Assembly: GCA_007258455.2 (NCBI GenBank)
Contig: VDFB02195886.1
Span: forward strand, 256,472-320,471
Reading direction: 5' to 3'
DNA: 64,000 nucleotides
DNA from: Sequoia sempervirens
Lineage: Eukaryota; Streptophyta; Pinopsida; Cupressales; Cupressaceae
Each line of letters starts with the position of its first letter. Position 1 is the stretch's first letter. The position numbers were made by a program, and so were the translations under genes. Positions 1 to 11,950 of this stretch are shown in pieces. The notes beneath the pieces were generated by a model. It had not been told where the DNA came from. It did no database searches and saw only the letters and a program-made list of their open reading frames with translations.

Positions 1-824
1 TAACATTCACACTAACAAAAACCACCTTTTCTTTACCTTTTAAGAGATCAAATAAAGTCATTTAGAATTTATGTTTTGTAAGTATGTAGCCCTTATTACA
101 AGATTTTGAAAAAAGTATAATTTTGATTTTTTTTTATTATTATTATATTTATTTTTTATTTCTTGTGAATGTAGGTTTTTCACCAAACATCAAGGTATTT
201 ATTTCACACACAAAAAAATAGAAAAATAGAGAAAGAAAATATAAAAATGTTTGTTCCATAGGTATTGATGTCCTTGTTTCAAAACAAAATTTGAATTTTG
301 ATACATACGAAACAAGTTATGTGTTACGACATACACCTATGTCCAAATTATAATTACTTAGGCTTCAAAAATTAATTAAAAATAAATACAACAAAAAATT
401 ATGAAAAATATCAATGCACTAGATATTGAACAAAAATATTTAAAAAATTAAAATTTTATCTTATCTATAAAAAAAATTATTCGTTACGACATAAACCTCT
501 CTTTTTAAAAATGTTGTTTACTATAAAAATAATTTATTACAAGTTACATAAAAATGTCATAATATATATATATACTCTACACACAAATCCTCACAAATCA
601 CTAGTTGACATCATCTCTAAATTATTAATGGTTTAGTTGTTATAAGTTTCTTAAAGTGAAAATCTAGTGAAAATATTGATTTCAACATCCTACTTTGGCC
701 AAAAAGTGGGACATGGTATTGTGGGCTAACCCATCTTGTACAAAGTTGTACTTGTTCCCATAACTTAATCTATCTCTATAATCACATGTAATCCCTATAA
801 TCTTAGCCCCTACCCTATCCTTAT
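1..824. other. AT-rich non-coding flank, nothing recognised
   Basis: Mostly A/T-rich sequence with a short (TA)n tract near 560-575. No open frame, RNA gene or transposon motif could be recognised. It ends at the candidate 5' target duplication of the LINE that follows. Confidence 0.5.
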
Positions 825-838
825 AAGCACACACACTT
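825..838. repeat. Candidate 5' target-site duplication of LINE-A
   Basis: The sequence AAGCACACACACTT lies here, and AAGCACACACTTTT follows the poly(A) at 7291-7304. The first ten bases are identical and the rest differ by one CA unit. Duplications of 7-20 bp are expected from target-primed LINE insertion. The repeat is simple in composition, so chance similarity cannot be excluded. Confidence 0.45.
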
Positions 839-1899
839 AAGTTAAAGCTCTAGGGAAACAAAAGCGCTGAGCGCAGGAGCTTCGTTCAAACCTGATGCAA
901 GAGCATCCCTGGTTGTAAAGCAATCATGTATCAACCAAAAATATTTCTTTTCTTGCATTTCAGTCTATAGCTATCTCAATAGTTTCTTTTTCATTTTATG
1001 GTATTATCATTTCTCAGCTCATAGAGAATGATGTTGGTTCTACATGAGGTCATATTCAACATATCTAGATTTTAGGTGATTTCTATTTGTTCGCAGAAAA
1101 TTATCGCTCTTAGAAATTCACTATCAATTTTTAGATAGAGCATTTAGGGCATATCTAGCTCAAATTAGTTGTGCAAAAAATTTTCAGAACGTGTGGAGCT
1201 TAATGGAACATCATTTAGGCATTTTAGGTCCAAGGGAAACTTTCTTGGAGATCCGCAATTCATCATTTACCGATGGGTTATCTTTCATGTTCATTGTTCA
1301 ACATACACGTTTGATCTTACATTAGGTTTGTAAACCTTTGAGGCCAACACAAATCATATTGGAGCTAGAGATTCATATTTAAGATCATTTGTAATCTTTT
1401 GGAAAGTAGTTAGTTAGTTAGTTATGCATCAAGAGAGTTAGGATAAATAGTTTGATCCAATCTTCTAGGCTGTGGAATGTAATAAGGCCTTGTGTCAATT
1501 GTAATATCTTGTAATGGCCTTGCGCTAGGCCTCTGACCCCTAATCATTCCACATATAAGGTATATGATGCATGTAATATTGCAATTTTTTGAATCAAATA
1601 ATATTCATGTTTTTTTAGCATTTCTTGTGTTATTTTCGATGTGTTGAACTCTAGGCTTCTTCTTTTTTATTGGTTATCATCATTGTTGTTGTTTATTTTG
1701 GTTTTTTGTCCACCCATTTGAAAGGTTAGCCCAAATTATTATTGCACGAAAGAAGTGAGATTTAGCATCGTGCCTTTGTCTAGTTGGCGAATGGGGGTTC
1801 AAAGAATTTTTACTTTTGTCCCCATGGTGACAAAACTTACAGCTTCGCCTCTATGCGGCTAAAGGCTGAGGCAAGAAATATGGGGGTGGCCATGAGGAT

Positions 1900-3178
1900 A
1901 TGTTGGACAACATCCAACAACATGAAGCCCCTTTTGTATCTACAGGTGATTTTAGGCAGAGTTTAGTTTTATCAAAAGGAAAAGAAGAGATTACTGTTAA
2001 AACAAGGAAGGATGGAATAGAGATTTTAGGGGGAAAATTTTTGCAGAGACAAGCAGATAATGAAGAAAGTAAGACTTTACAATGCCTATTGCCTAATGAT
2101 GTGGTTGATAGCATTGTTGAATGTCAAAATAAATCTATTATTTTGTTTTTCTTGAGAGGCATTCCTTTTGAAAATGACTTCTATAAATGGGATAAGATTA
2201 ATTAGGAAAGCAGGGGTTGGGAAAAAGATCCATTGACAGGACTTGGGAAAGGGTATGTGTCATGTAAATTCAAATCTGTTGATCATGCTCAGGCTATGTT
2301 GCAATATGGGACCTGGGTTATTTATGGTAAAATCTATTATCTACAAGCTTGGTCTCTTGAAGGGTCCTTCTAAATCCAAGTATCTCATGTGGATAGAGCT
2401 TCCATTCCTAAACTTAGCCTTCATACCTTTTTTAAGGGAAATCGTATCACAACTTTGGAGAGTCCTCAGGTGTAAAAACAACTATGATAAATTCTCAAGT
2501 TTGAGGGTGCACCCAAGGGATTATGTAGAAAGGAATTAAACAATCAATTACCTAAGTATATCAAATTGATTGGAATAGGATTTGAGTTTTTGCAACCAAT
2601 AATCTATTTAAACAAGCGAACTGCTTTTTTTTTTGTTGACAAGAGGGACATTTAATTAGAGAGTATCCTCTAAGGAAAAATAGATACATTCAAGCTAATA
2701 TCTCAACTTTACCTAATACACAACCATTGTAATAGCACACTCAAACTAATTTTCCTATGATAGCCCCTCAATTGAAATAACAAGAAAATGTCATTTTTGA
2801 GGAAAAAAGTATGAACGGTAAATCCACTACTTATAAAGATGCTATCACATGATAGTTGGTTGGAGAGTGTTCAAGAAAAGAAAGAAACCCTAAAAACCCT
2901 CTAATACATCAATCATTCAATCCTCTACACAAAACCAAAATTTCTCTTCAAACCAGCCTAATAAATGCTATATGGAGAGGGACTCTTCAAGACATTCTAG
3001 AAGACAGAGATCACATTCTCCTCTTATGAGTCAAGATTCTTTGTCCCCATCACCTAGACATAGATCTAGGTCTCCTACTTCAATTGTGAAGGAACATGGA
3101 CATGTTGATCAGTCAATTGTTCTTGCTAATTGCTTTGATGTGTTGCCTCAAGTGGAGGACCCCTCTAATTCTGCTTAA
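1900..3178 (+). pseudogene. LINE-A ORF1 remnant (DUF4283 / CCHC protein)
   Basis: This is the decayed ORF1 of LINE-A, whose product would bind the element RNA. The open piece at 1900-2205 ends at a stop. Read in the correct frames, the next stretch shows the DUF4283 pattern: FKSVDHAQAMLQYGTW near 2270-2315, then MWIELPFLNLAF near 2386-2425. A zinc-knuckle relic starts at 2622, with Cys, Cys, GH and REY in place of the final Cys. A run of T has added one codon between the two cysteines, and a TGA follows the second. The last piece, 2972-3178, is Arg/Ser rich and ends LANCFDVLPQVED, typical of plant LINE ORF1 tails. It sits two bases before ORF2. Multiple stops make it a pseudogene. Confidence 0.7.
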
Positions 3179-3180
3179 TC

Positions 3181-6100
3181 ATGATTTATAAAAAATTATC
3201 TTGGAATGTTATTGGGCTATCTCTCCCTCACCGTAGGTTTGAAGTCAAGGAAGTTATTGTCAAATGGAAACCTGATATTGTATTCTTGCAAGAAGTCAAT
3301 ATTAATGGCTCTCGTCTCGGTTCTTCTTTATTTAGCATATGGAGAGGCGCATCTTTGTTTTATATGTTGCATAGAAAAGACAAGGGGGTTGTAATTGGTT
3401 TAGCTCCTTGGATTAGAAGGTTTTTCATTGACAAAGGTGATGATCCTTCACATAGCTGCTCTTGGATCCTTACCTTTTTCAATGGACATCCCATTGGTTT
3501 ATGTTCAATTTATGCTCCTAGCATTGCTAAAGAAAGATGTGAGTTATGGGAATGGATGACCGGTCATCTTCCTCATGTTGATTAGGTGATTGGAGGGGAC
3601 TTCAATTTGGTGGAACATCTTGTTGATCTCAATTGGGATAATCATGTAAAATTAAGTAATGAGGATTTTGATAAATGAATTTTCTATCGTAATTCTCTTT
3701 GGGTTATAGACCCTATTAATAAAAATCAGTCAAATCATAAATCTAACTAGTTTATTTGACAAATTGTAGGTTGGGTGTTGATAGGGAACTTAGTTGTTTA
3801 GATAGGTTTTATATCTCCCCCAACCTACAATTGATCCAATACTCCATGGGAAATCTTGTGAAAGTTGACTACTCTACTACTCTCTCAAACCATTTCCCTA
3901 TTATTTGTGAGTTTTCAAGAGAAAGTGTTATCAAGGAGGACTCTTAGCTACCCTTTAAACTTAATACTTCCCATCTTAAAATTCCCTCTTGTGCTGATTC
4001 TTTGGTTGGTATTTGGAACTCCATCCCTAAACCAAAAGAAGGTGAATCTTATAGGGATTGGTGGCAGGCTGTTATTTCTCAATGTGTAGATTTCGTATGT
4101 GCTTTTGGTAAGAGAATGGCCTGGTAGCATAGACATAAAGAAAAATCTCTACAAGGAAAGCTAGAAAAGAATAGGAAGTTACTTAACCTTAATCCAAATG
4201 ACATTAATACTCAAACTTCCATGGCCACTATTGAAACTCAGCTCCATAAACTAGATATGTACAAGGGAAAAGACACACAAATCATAGCTAGATTACATTG
4301 GTGTAAAGAGGGTGATAAAGGTTCTAAGTTTTTTTTAACTACTTAAACTATAAGCATAAAAAGGAGTATATTGGATCAATTCAAGATGAGAATGGAAGGA
4401 TTTATACAAACCCTGAAGAAATCAAGTTCATATTCCAATATTTTTATGAGAAACTTTTTAGAGAGGAATCTCATTGGAATGATGTTCAATTGATATTAGA
4501 AGATATTTTTTAAGAAATCATTCGTAGAAAGGTGGACCAAGAGTACAATCATTTTCTTGATTGTGACCTCTCTATCAAAGAGTTGGAACATGCTTTTTTT
4601 TTATGGCTCCTAACAAAATCCTAGGGATTGATGGGTTATCAATTGAATTTTACCAAACCTTATGGAAACATATTAAGGATGATTTTTATTGCATATATTT
4701 AGAGGTGGTGAATCAAGGATCGTTAGGATCAAATATTAACAAAGGTCTAATCAAGTTTTTGCCAAAAGGTAAAAATTCATATCTTATTTCTGGGTGGAGG
4801 CCCATTACATTTCTTAATACCTCTTATAAGATTATTGTTAAAGCCTTAACCACTAGGATTAAACTAGTGGCTAAAAGGATTGTCAGACCAGAACAAAAAA
4901 GGTTTCTTAGTGGTAGATTAATCCTTGATAATTTAATAATAGTGTGGGAAACTAGAGAGTGGACTCAACAAATAGGACAAAATGATTATTAAGATGTTGC
5001 AGTGGTTGGGATTCAGTCCCAAATTATGTAAGCATGTTCAAATGTTTTTTAATGAGGAAAATTACCAGTTGGTGATTAATAAGTTCTCCTTGTCTTATAC
5101 TTTTCCTTTACAGTGGTCTATTAGACAAGGCTTCCCTTTGTCGCCATTCCTTTATGTTCTAATTGTTGATTCTCTTGGTTATTCACTAGAAAAATATAAT
5201 CATATGAATCTGATTAAGGGAATTTGTATTCCTAACAATGAGGTTGTATTAAATTCACATTTTGTTGATGACAGTTTACTCTTTATTCAAAAATTTGAAT
5301 CTAAAATTAGGAATGTTCAGCAGGTTTTAAATTTTTATTGTGGAGTTTCAAGCTCAAAGTTGGCTCATCATAAAATCGAATTCATAATGATCTAGTTTGA
5401 TTCAGTCCTAGACTAGATTCCTAGGGAATGGAAACAAATAAAACATGGGCAGATTACAAGGTGTCTTGGTATACCATTTGGTTTAGGGGTTACACTTCAT
5501 GATATGTGGAATTGGTTTCTCAATAAACTAAAATATAAAATCTTTAATTGGGGGACTAAATTCCTTTCTTTAGTTGGCAAAATACAAGTCATAAATTAGT
5601 TTTGTCTAGCCTCCCATGTCTATTACTCTTCCTATTGGACTCTCTCCAAAAGAGGCTATGAGGACTTAAATAAACTCATTCACCAATTTTTATGGTCAAC
5701 TTGGAATGGAAAAATGGTTTTTAGGGCCTCTTCTTGGCTACAATGTATACAACCTAAATGTAAAGGGGGGTTGGGAATTTTGGATCCCAAGACTCGAGGG
5801 ACTTGCTTATGTGCTAAGTTGGTAATAAGAGTCGTGTTAGGAGAAGAGCAATAGAAAATTTTGGTTTAACATCATATTTCTCAAGTTGTTGTGAATAACA
5901 AGTGGCAAAATGTGGGATGGCAGGATAAAATCCTTCTCGCATAGTTTTTTTGTGTTAAAGCTTCCTTCCCGCTGCAATCTATTTGGAACGCTTGGCAACA
6001 AGTCTACAAGTTTTTAAATTGGAGATGTAACTCTTTATAGCATGGTTTCAGCTTTGCTACTTCTTCGATTTGGTGGAACAAAATTGTTCAATATCATGGA

Positions 6101-6660
6101 TAGCCAATTGCTATCACTTTTCTAAATAGACTCTACTTTTCAAAAAAAGAGTGAATCAATTTAATAATATTTAGAACTTTGATTCTTTGGATTGGGCTAG
6201 TTGGAAAGATATCAAGGATTCCTTTAATCTAAATAATAGGTTTAAAAGATTCACAGTTTTTTGTGAAATTTTTGGTTCCTATAGAGATCCTTATGAAAGT
6301 TTGCACTTCCCTACATTGCAACTTCTTTAAGGATTGGTTGTGATTTGACAAATTTCCTTTCTTATGTTTCCCCCTAAAGAAGATTTACTGTAAGCTTCTT
6401 CCAAACATGAAATTGAACCCAAGACTTAACAACAAATGGAATTGTAGATTTCAAGAGAAGAAATGGAGAAGACTTAGTGCCCAAATTTGGAAATCCAAGG
6501 CTGAAGCTAATGCTCAATTTTTGTCTTGGAAAGTCATGCATCATAAGTTGCTTGTAGGGGATAGATTAAAGAATTTGAAGCTCTAAGTAACTAAATGCTC
6601 ATTTTGTCAATGAAGTGAAAGCACAAAACATATTTTTGGGATTGTTTTAAAGCAAAAAAA
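3181..6660 (+). pseudogene. LINE-A ORF2 remnant (endonuclease-reverse transcriptase)
   Basis: This is ORF2 of LINE-A, broken into pieces. The first part (3181-3585) has the endonuclease/exonuclease/phosphatase signature: LSWNVIGLSLPHRRFEVKE, FLQEVN, GVVIGLAP and SIYAPS. After a stop comes IGGDFNLVE at about 3590-3612. The reverse transcriptase follows at 4603-5395, with GWRPITFLNTSYKI, a QKRFLSGR block, SIRQGFPLSPFLYVL and the catalytic box FVDD (5261-5272; the usual plant form is YADD or FADD). SKLAHHK follows. Past 5400 the C-terminal part is recognisable by RCLGIPFG and KGGLGILDPK. The zf-RVT region is at about 6400-6640 (WKSKAEANAQFLSWK, then CSFCQ). About ten stops and several frame changes interrupt it, including TAG or TGA within conserved blocks. 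Confidence 0.8.
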
Positions 6661-7290
6661 AGTGGAACATAATTTTTGGCCGGCTTCCTACAGTTTTTGG
6701 TCATGTATTATGATGGAAAGAAGCATTATTTGGTTATAGACTTCATAATAATTTAATTACATATACTATGAGAGTGTATTTTGTTGCATCTATGGAAAAT
6801 AAAATGTTTAGCAGTGTTTTCAAACCACATTTTGCATCAAGAAATAGGCATTCTAATGTTTTACTTTGACATCATGTTTCAATTTATTTATTTTGTTCGC
6901 AGTGAGAAAGGGGACTCAAAGATGGTGATTTCAGCAAGAAGTTGGACGAGATTAAAGATTAGTTTCTATAGCTACATGGGAGAAGTTTTATGGTGCCAAA
7001 CAATTTGAGAACTTCTGTAAATTTAAATTATAATTGGTTGTGTTCCCACTATTGTACTTGTGGCTAATTTTCAGCTAGGTTATTGTGTATGTAAACCATA
7101 TATGGAGTTGTATGTTCTATTTGTGATGTTTTGTTGGCTTCTTACTTGCAACTAGGTTATTGCAGTAGTCTAGCTGTGTTTATGTTGTTGTTTGAACTGT
7201 TGTTCTTAGTTCCTTCTTTCTCAACCCCTTTTTTGGACTGAATTTTTTATTTTTCTATTTGTATCATTTCAGCTTCATCAATACAAAAAA

Positions 7291-7304
7291 AAGCACACAC
7301 TTTT
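7291..7304. repeat. Candidate 3' target-site duplication of LINE-A
   Basis: This is the partner of 825-838, directly after the A-run. See that entry for the match and its weakness. Confidence 0.45.
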
Positions 7305-10300
7305 ATGTATTCACCTTCTCTACCCAATTATCATATTTATCTATAGATCTAGCCTTGTATATCCATTAGCCACATGGATTTAATTTCTTACCTACTTTAG
7401 GACCTTTTCCTAGTCAAAAAGCGACCCCATAATCTCAAGATTTTCCTCTTTCTTTCTAAAATTTGAATTCAAATTTTGGCTTACTAGCCCCATTCACCTT
7501 CCTACCTTGAGTTGAATAAACAAATATTTTATACACTTTGATGTTATGTGCAAGTATTCAAAAAAAATCAATACAAAATTTTTTAATCATCTAGAATACA
7601 CATGTTTTATCTCATCCTAGTGCATTAGAAGCAATTGATACTGACATATTTCAATTTGGTGCACCGAAAAGATGTAATAAATCTACATACTAGGGTCCTT
7701 GCCCAATATTTTTTATTTTTTGTACATATTCCTATGTGATTGACCTAAGAGAACATGTCTCTTCATGAGTCAATCCTTACAATATATTTCTAAATACTAC
7801 CAACCTCGCAAAAATTAGGCAAGGAAAAGAGTTAAAATACATTGTGTTCGAGCATGAATTTGGACTTAGAGGACTAGTTTGTGACTACAAACTTATCCTT
7901 GACCAACAAAATTATCCTATAATAAAACACAAATCCTAACCAAATTCTAAAATATATCATTATTAGCAGGACATTCGTTTATGAATAACTTTCCTAATTT
8001 ATTTATTACAAATTATTAAATTATCAATTTCACTTATACTAATCTAAACTAATTTATTCTCAATTGATTTTTTTAATTAATCTAAAAACTTTATCTTCTT
8101 AAATTATAATAAGAATGTACTAAATTCATTGTGTGATATCCATGCCTTTTTGTTAAATAGGTGTAAGGGCATGTTATTTATTTATTCTTGTCCTGAAGGT
8201 TTGTGGGTCCAATAATTGTAAGGTAGCTAAATGTTAAAATAATGGTCTTTATTGGTAGTTAGGGGGGCACTATCTAAATGAATAAAGTATTGTCTCTTAT
8301 AATTGGCACATTTGGCTTTACATGCCAACCTTTTCCAAAGCTCTATTCACTTTGATATATCCAATACAAATGATATTTTACTACACAATTTAAAATTGAA
8401 GTATACCCTGCTTAGTTGAGACTTTTGCTTCGTTATAATAAATTTGAACTTTTTAATTTTTAATTTGTGTCATGTATCTTTAATAAAGATCTCACCCATT
8501 TTAATTTGTGCCATGTGTCTTTAATAATGATCTTATCCATTGAATAGTTATGAGAAAGAAATGTCTTATCAAATAAATGTTTGTATTTTCAAGGTAATTT
8601 TTATTTGGTGATGTGTTTATATTGAGATAATGGTTTAATGTAGTATTTTTTAATTTATTTTTGAAGTTGGATTTATACTTTGATTATTTGATCTTATCTT
8701 ATTTATTTTTATGCATTTCTTATATAGTTCACATTTATTATATCTATTGTGAAATAGAATTTTGGAATTCGAAAATAACATAAATAAATGCACTTAATTA
8801 ATCTTAGTTGTTGAAAGATAAAAGTCTATTGTTTTAACCATAATTTTTGAATTGTAACTTAGTATCACAACTTCTTATATGTGTTAGAAGTAGAACTACT
8901 GATTTGAGATAGGTTTTTCTTAGAATTTTGTAGATTGATCACATGCATGTGGAATCAATTGCACACTTGCATATTTGACCCCCAAATTTTCAAAGTTCAA
9001 ATTCAAATTTTGGTCAATTCTTGCCCATGTCTTTCCTACAATGAACCAATTTGATATATGTTGAATGATTATTTCTATGTATTAATATTTAAAGGCATTC
9101 AATGGCATTCACTTTAATAATGAAGCAATCGTTTGAATATAATTCAAATTTTTAAAAGGACCATCTTAGGAATACTTCAACATATGTCCCCAATTTTATT
9201 TGGTTGAATTCATAGGATGCAAAGAATTGAAGAAGAGGACAAATATACATGAAAGTAAATATAATCTATAGATAAGTATGTAAACATATGAATCGGGTAA
9301 AGAAATAGTAGTAAGGAATAGGAGCATCCTAGAGCATTTGTAGGTTTGAAGCTTGATGCCCTTGATATTTTTCATGATTATAAATTCAATTATATTAAGG
9401 GGTTGACCTAGGAGAACACAACTCATGCATCCCTTGGGTGTAATTATTAACATTTAGAGATGAGTAGACTTCAAAATGGAGTGCAAACTAGAAGAAATCA
9501 TTTAGTAGGATCAAATTCATGAGTTATAGAATGGATTTGTCAAAATGCAAATGATCTATGGGTGTGAATTTGGCCTATGTAAAAGAAAAAATATATGATA
9601 GTTCTAAGATATTTTCTAGATAGTTTGGAATCATTTTTAGTCCTAGAGATAAATATGTTAGTGACATCAAATTCACCCTCCATCTTCATTTCTAAAGTTA
9701 AATGCCTAAACCCTATATGCATTTAATTTCCTACCTCAACATCTAATTGTTTAATTATTAGCTCCACAGCTATCATTTATTTATCTAAGTTAATTGATTC
9801 TTAAGTATGTGTCTTATTGGATAAGCCCAGATTAAGTTTAGAGAAAGTTTATTTTCCTTTACATTTTTGCAAAACGTTCATTCTAATAAGGTTTACAACT
9901 TCACTATTTTTTAAGGATCCAAATCTATACTTTCTAATGGAATTATCATTTTCTAGATGTTGTTAATGTTTATATTCCTATGCATTACTCTTTTATTCTT
10001 ATATTTTTTCCTAAGGTTTGTGCTTTATTGTGTGATATCAATTTTTCCACTCTTGGCTGCTATAGAGTCAAAAAGTGCCTACTTTACAATTACTAATCTA
10101 TGTATTGGACTCATTTTAGTGTTTATTCCCTTCACATGTTATAGGTTGCATTTAACCCATTCTTCAATATTTTTACCTTCATTGGATTGCTAAATTTTAT
10201 CTCTCATCAAATCATAACTTTTTCTAAGCCTACTTTTACTTGGACATATTTGCATTTGCTAAGGTGACATTGTCTTTTCAATAGCATTCTTGACACTTGA

Positions 10301-10650
10301 ATCAATCTATACAAGCACTAACTCCCATGCACATGCCTTCCAATGGCTAAAATCTAACTTCTATAGTTTATTTTTTTCAATGAACTATTAAAGTTCCTTC
10401 TAATATCTCCCTAATTTTTTCAACAAAATAACAATATTCTATAGATCAATAAGATAGTTTTTAAACATATGTCTCTTTATCTTGATATACTAGAAACATT
10501 CTAAAAACACTCACAAAAGCTTCTTAGGATGGGACATGAAGTCTTATTTATAGACCTATGGTGGTCAACTTTGTTTAAGGATAGCAATAAATATGTGAGA
10601 AAATACAATTTTTTTAAAGGGCTGGGAAGCCTAGTGTAAGAGAAAAGATG
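7305..10650. other. AT-rich intergenic DNA without recognisable genes
   Basis: I see no domain, splice pattern or RNA gene in this stretch. The longest frames (9196-9453 on -, 9957-10193 on +) are hydrophobic, low-complexity and without family motifs, as expected from random AT-rich sequence. One short tandem duplication lies at 8461-8552. Confidence 0.5.
8461..8552. repeat. Tandem duplication, about 51-bp unit x2
   Basis: The block beginning TAATTTGTGTCATGTATCTT at 8461 recurs, slightly changed, from 8512 (TAATTTGTGCCATGTGTCTT). Both run on through a TTTAATAA-AGATCT-like stretch to CCCATT or CCATTG. Confidence 0.6.
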
Positions 10651-10659
10651 CCACTACAA

Positions 10660-11545
10660 CTAGCACTAGTTTTAACACTTTTGAGAAATGGGCTATTAAC
10701 CTAAATGACCCCATTAATCCTCTATATCACAAGTCTCATGCAATTTTTATCATAACTAGCATTGAATACTTGACCATATAGGTAGAGGTTGAGACTACAA
10801 AGTATTGCACAACAAGGATTGTGCTATTGTTATCTATGAGAATATATAGTCCCAAGATTTGAATACCCTTTGAGCATCACATGTGATCAAAGAAAACGTT
10901 TCATGAATGATACTACTATGGAGTTGAGTTGATTGATAAATTCATGATTACCCACAACAAAAGCACTTCTTAGCACCCTTTAGAAAATGGTGTAGGTGAA
11001 GTCTTCAACAATCTTGGAACAATATTGACATTTTTTTCCATATCAACACCATTGCTTTGGATATGAAGATACCATCAATTATATAGGATTATAGGGCTAC
11101 ATATAAGAGGTTGAAAATTTTATATTTCTCCCTATTTGGATTTGGACATAATGCAACACTCCCAATGTAATAATATATAGTCCACAATTTGAGGTTGCTT
11201 ATCTCAGTGAGATTGAACAAAGAGAAATCTATCATGAAGAGACTAATACAATTATAAAAAAACTAGATAAGAAAAGATTTATTGGGGCATACAATCAAAA
11301 TTAAGAGAATATAAGATGAAAGGCCTTGCATGATCACAACATAAAAAGTAAAGAGTTTAAACTTGGAGATATAGTGCTAATGTACAATAGCAAGATTAAG
11401 AAACTAGGAAAATTGAAATGTAATGGCTAGGTCCTTATCAAATTAACCACATTTCAATTTTGGTGTGGTTAAGCTGAAAAAATTGAATGATAAGTTGAAT
11501 GGTTATGTGAATGGCACAAGAAAGCATAATGTGTGCGGGATTAGA
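10660..11545 (+). pseudogene. Ty3/gypsy integrase remnant
   Basis: Reading across frames on +, a degraded retrotransposon integrase is visible. The core begins near FEKWAIN, then SIEYLT-WVEVETTKY, YSPRFEYPLSITCDQ and RFMNDT (the D and F region of the catalytic core). Next come HNKSTS-HPLENGVGEVFNN, which matches the usual STPYHPQANGQVE..N block with the catalytic Glu position, and IWAYRATYKR. The C-terminal part reads KSKEFKLGDIVLMYNSKIKKLGKLKCN (11,345-11,425), the familiar GDLVL...G KL..W.GP module of gypsy integrases, and ends KLKKLND...GYVNGTRKHNV. There are many stops and frameshifts. No reverse transcriptase or clear LTR was found next to it, so this is an isolated relic. Confidence 0.7.
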
Positions 11546-11882
11546 GGAGAAAACTAAAGCGAAAAAAGAGGTGTGGGAGGAAGACCATGTAAAATATATA
11601 TCATAAGTGTCTTATATTAGATTATGATAGATTATAAATAAAACTCGCTATGTCACTAAGGAGATACAAGTCAAATTTAAAATGGGAAGTAAAAAGAGAA
11701 TAGTGGGAAAAATGAGTGGATGGATGCATTAACGATAAAAAGTGCCATTAAGAGTTATAAAAGAAAGCTCGCTGTTAGGAAGAGTTATTCAAATAAAACA
11801 AAAAAGGAAAGATAATTGAGTGATAAATAAGAGATATAGAGAACGGTTGAAGCTATTAAGCTAGGGATAAAGTTATTGAGAA

Positions 11883-11950
11883 AGGGTTAACTTGTTAAGT
11901 GAGGGTTGTGTTGTAACTAAAAGATGTTACAACAACCAAGTCAACCCTTT
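11883..11950. repeat. Imperfect inverted repeat downstream of gypsy integrase
   Basis: GGTTGTGTTGTAAC (11904-11917) faces GTTACAACAACC (11926-11937) across an 8-bp loop. The pairing extends outward with AGGGTTAACTTG against CAAGTCAACCCT. It could be the edge of an old LTR (TGTTACAAC... start) or a small foldback element. Nothing confirms either. Confidence 0.45.

Larger units (their letters stand above)
839..7292 (+). mobile_element. L1-type non-LTR retrotransposon (LINE-A), near full length, inactive
   Basis: This is a plant L1-like LINE of about 6.45 kb. Its order is a 5' UTR of about 1 kb, ORF1 (DUF4283-like RNA-binding region plus CCHC knuckle), ORF2 (endonuclease, reverse transcriptase, zf-RVT), a 3' UTR of about 600 bp and a short A tail at 7285-7292. 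Such elements copy themselves by nicking DNA with the ORF2 endonuclease and reverse transcribing in place. Both ORFs carry several in-frame stops and frameshifts, so the copy cannot move by itself. The 5' limit is set only by the candidate target duplication at 825-838. LINE-B at 24-38 kb is a diverged member of the same family, with shared residues around FVDD and SKLAHHK and a similar 3' UTR. Confidence 0.8.
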
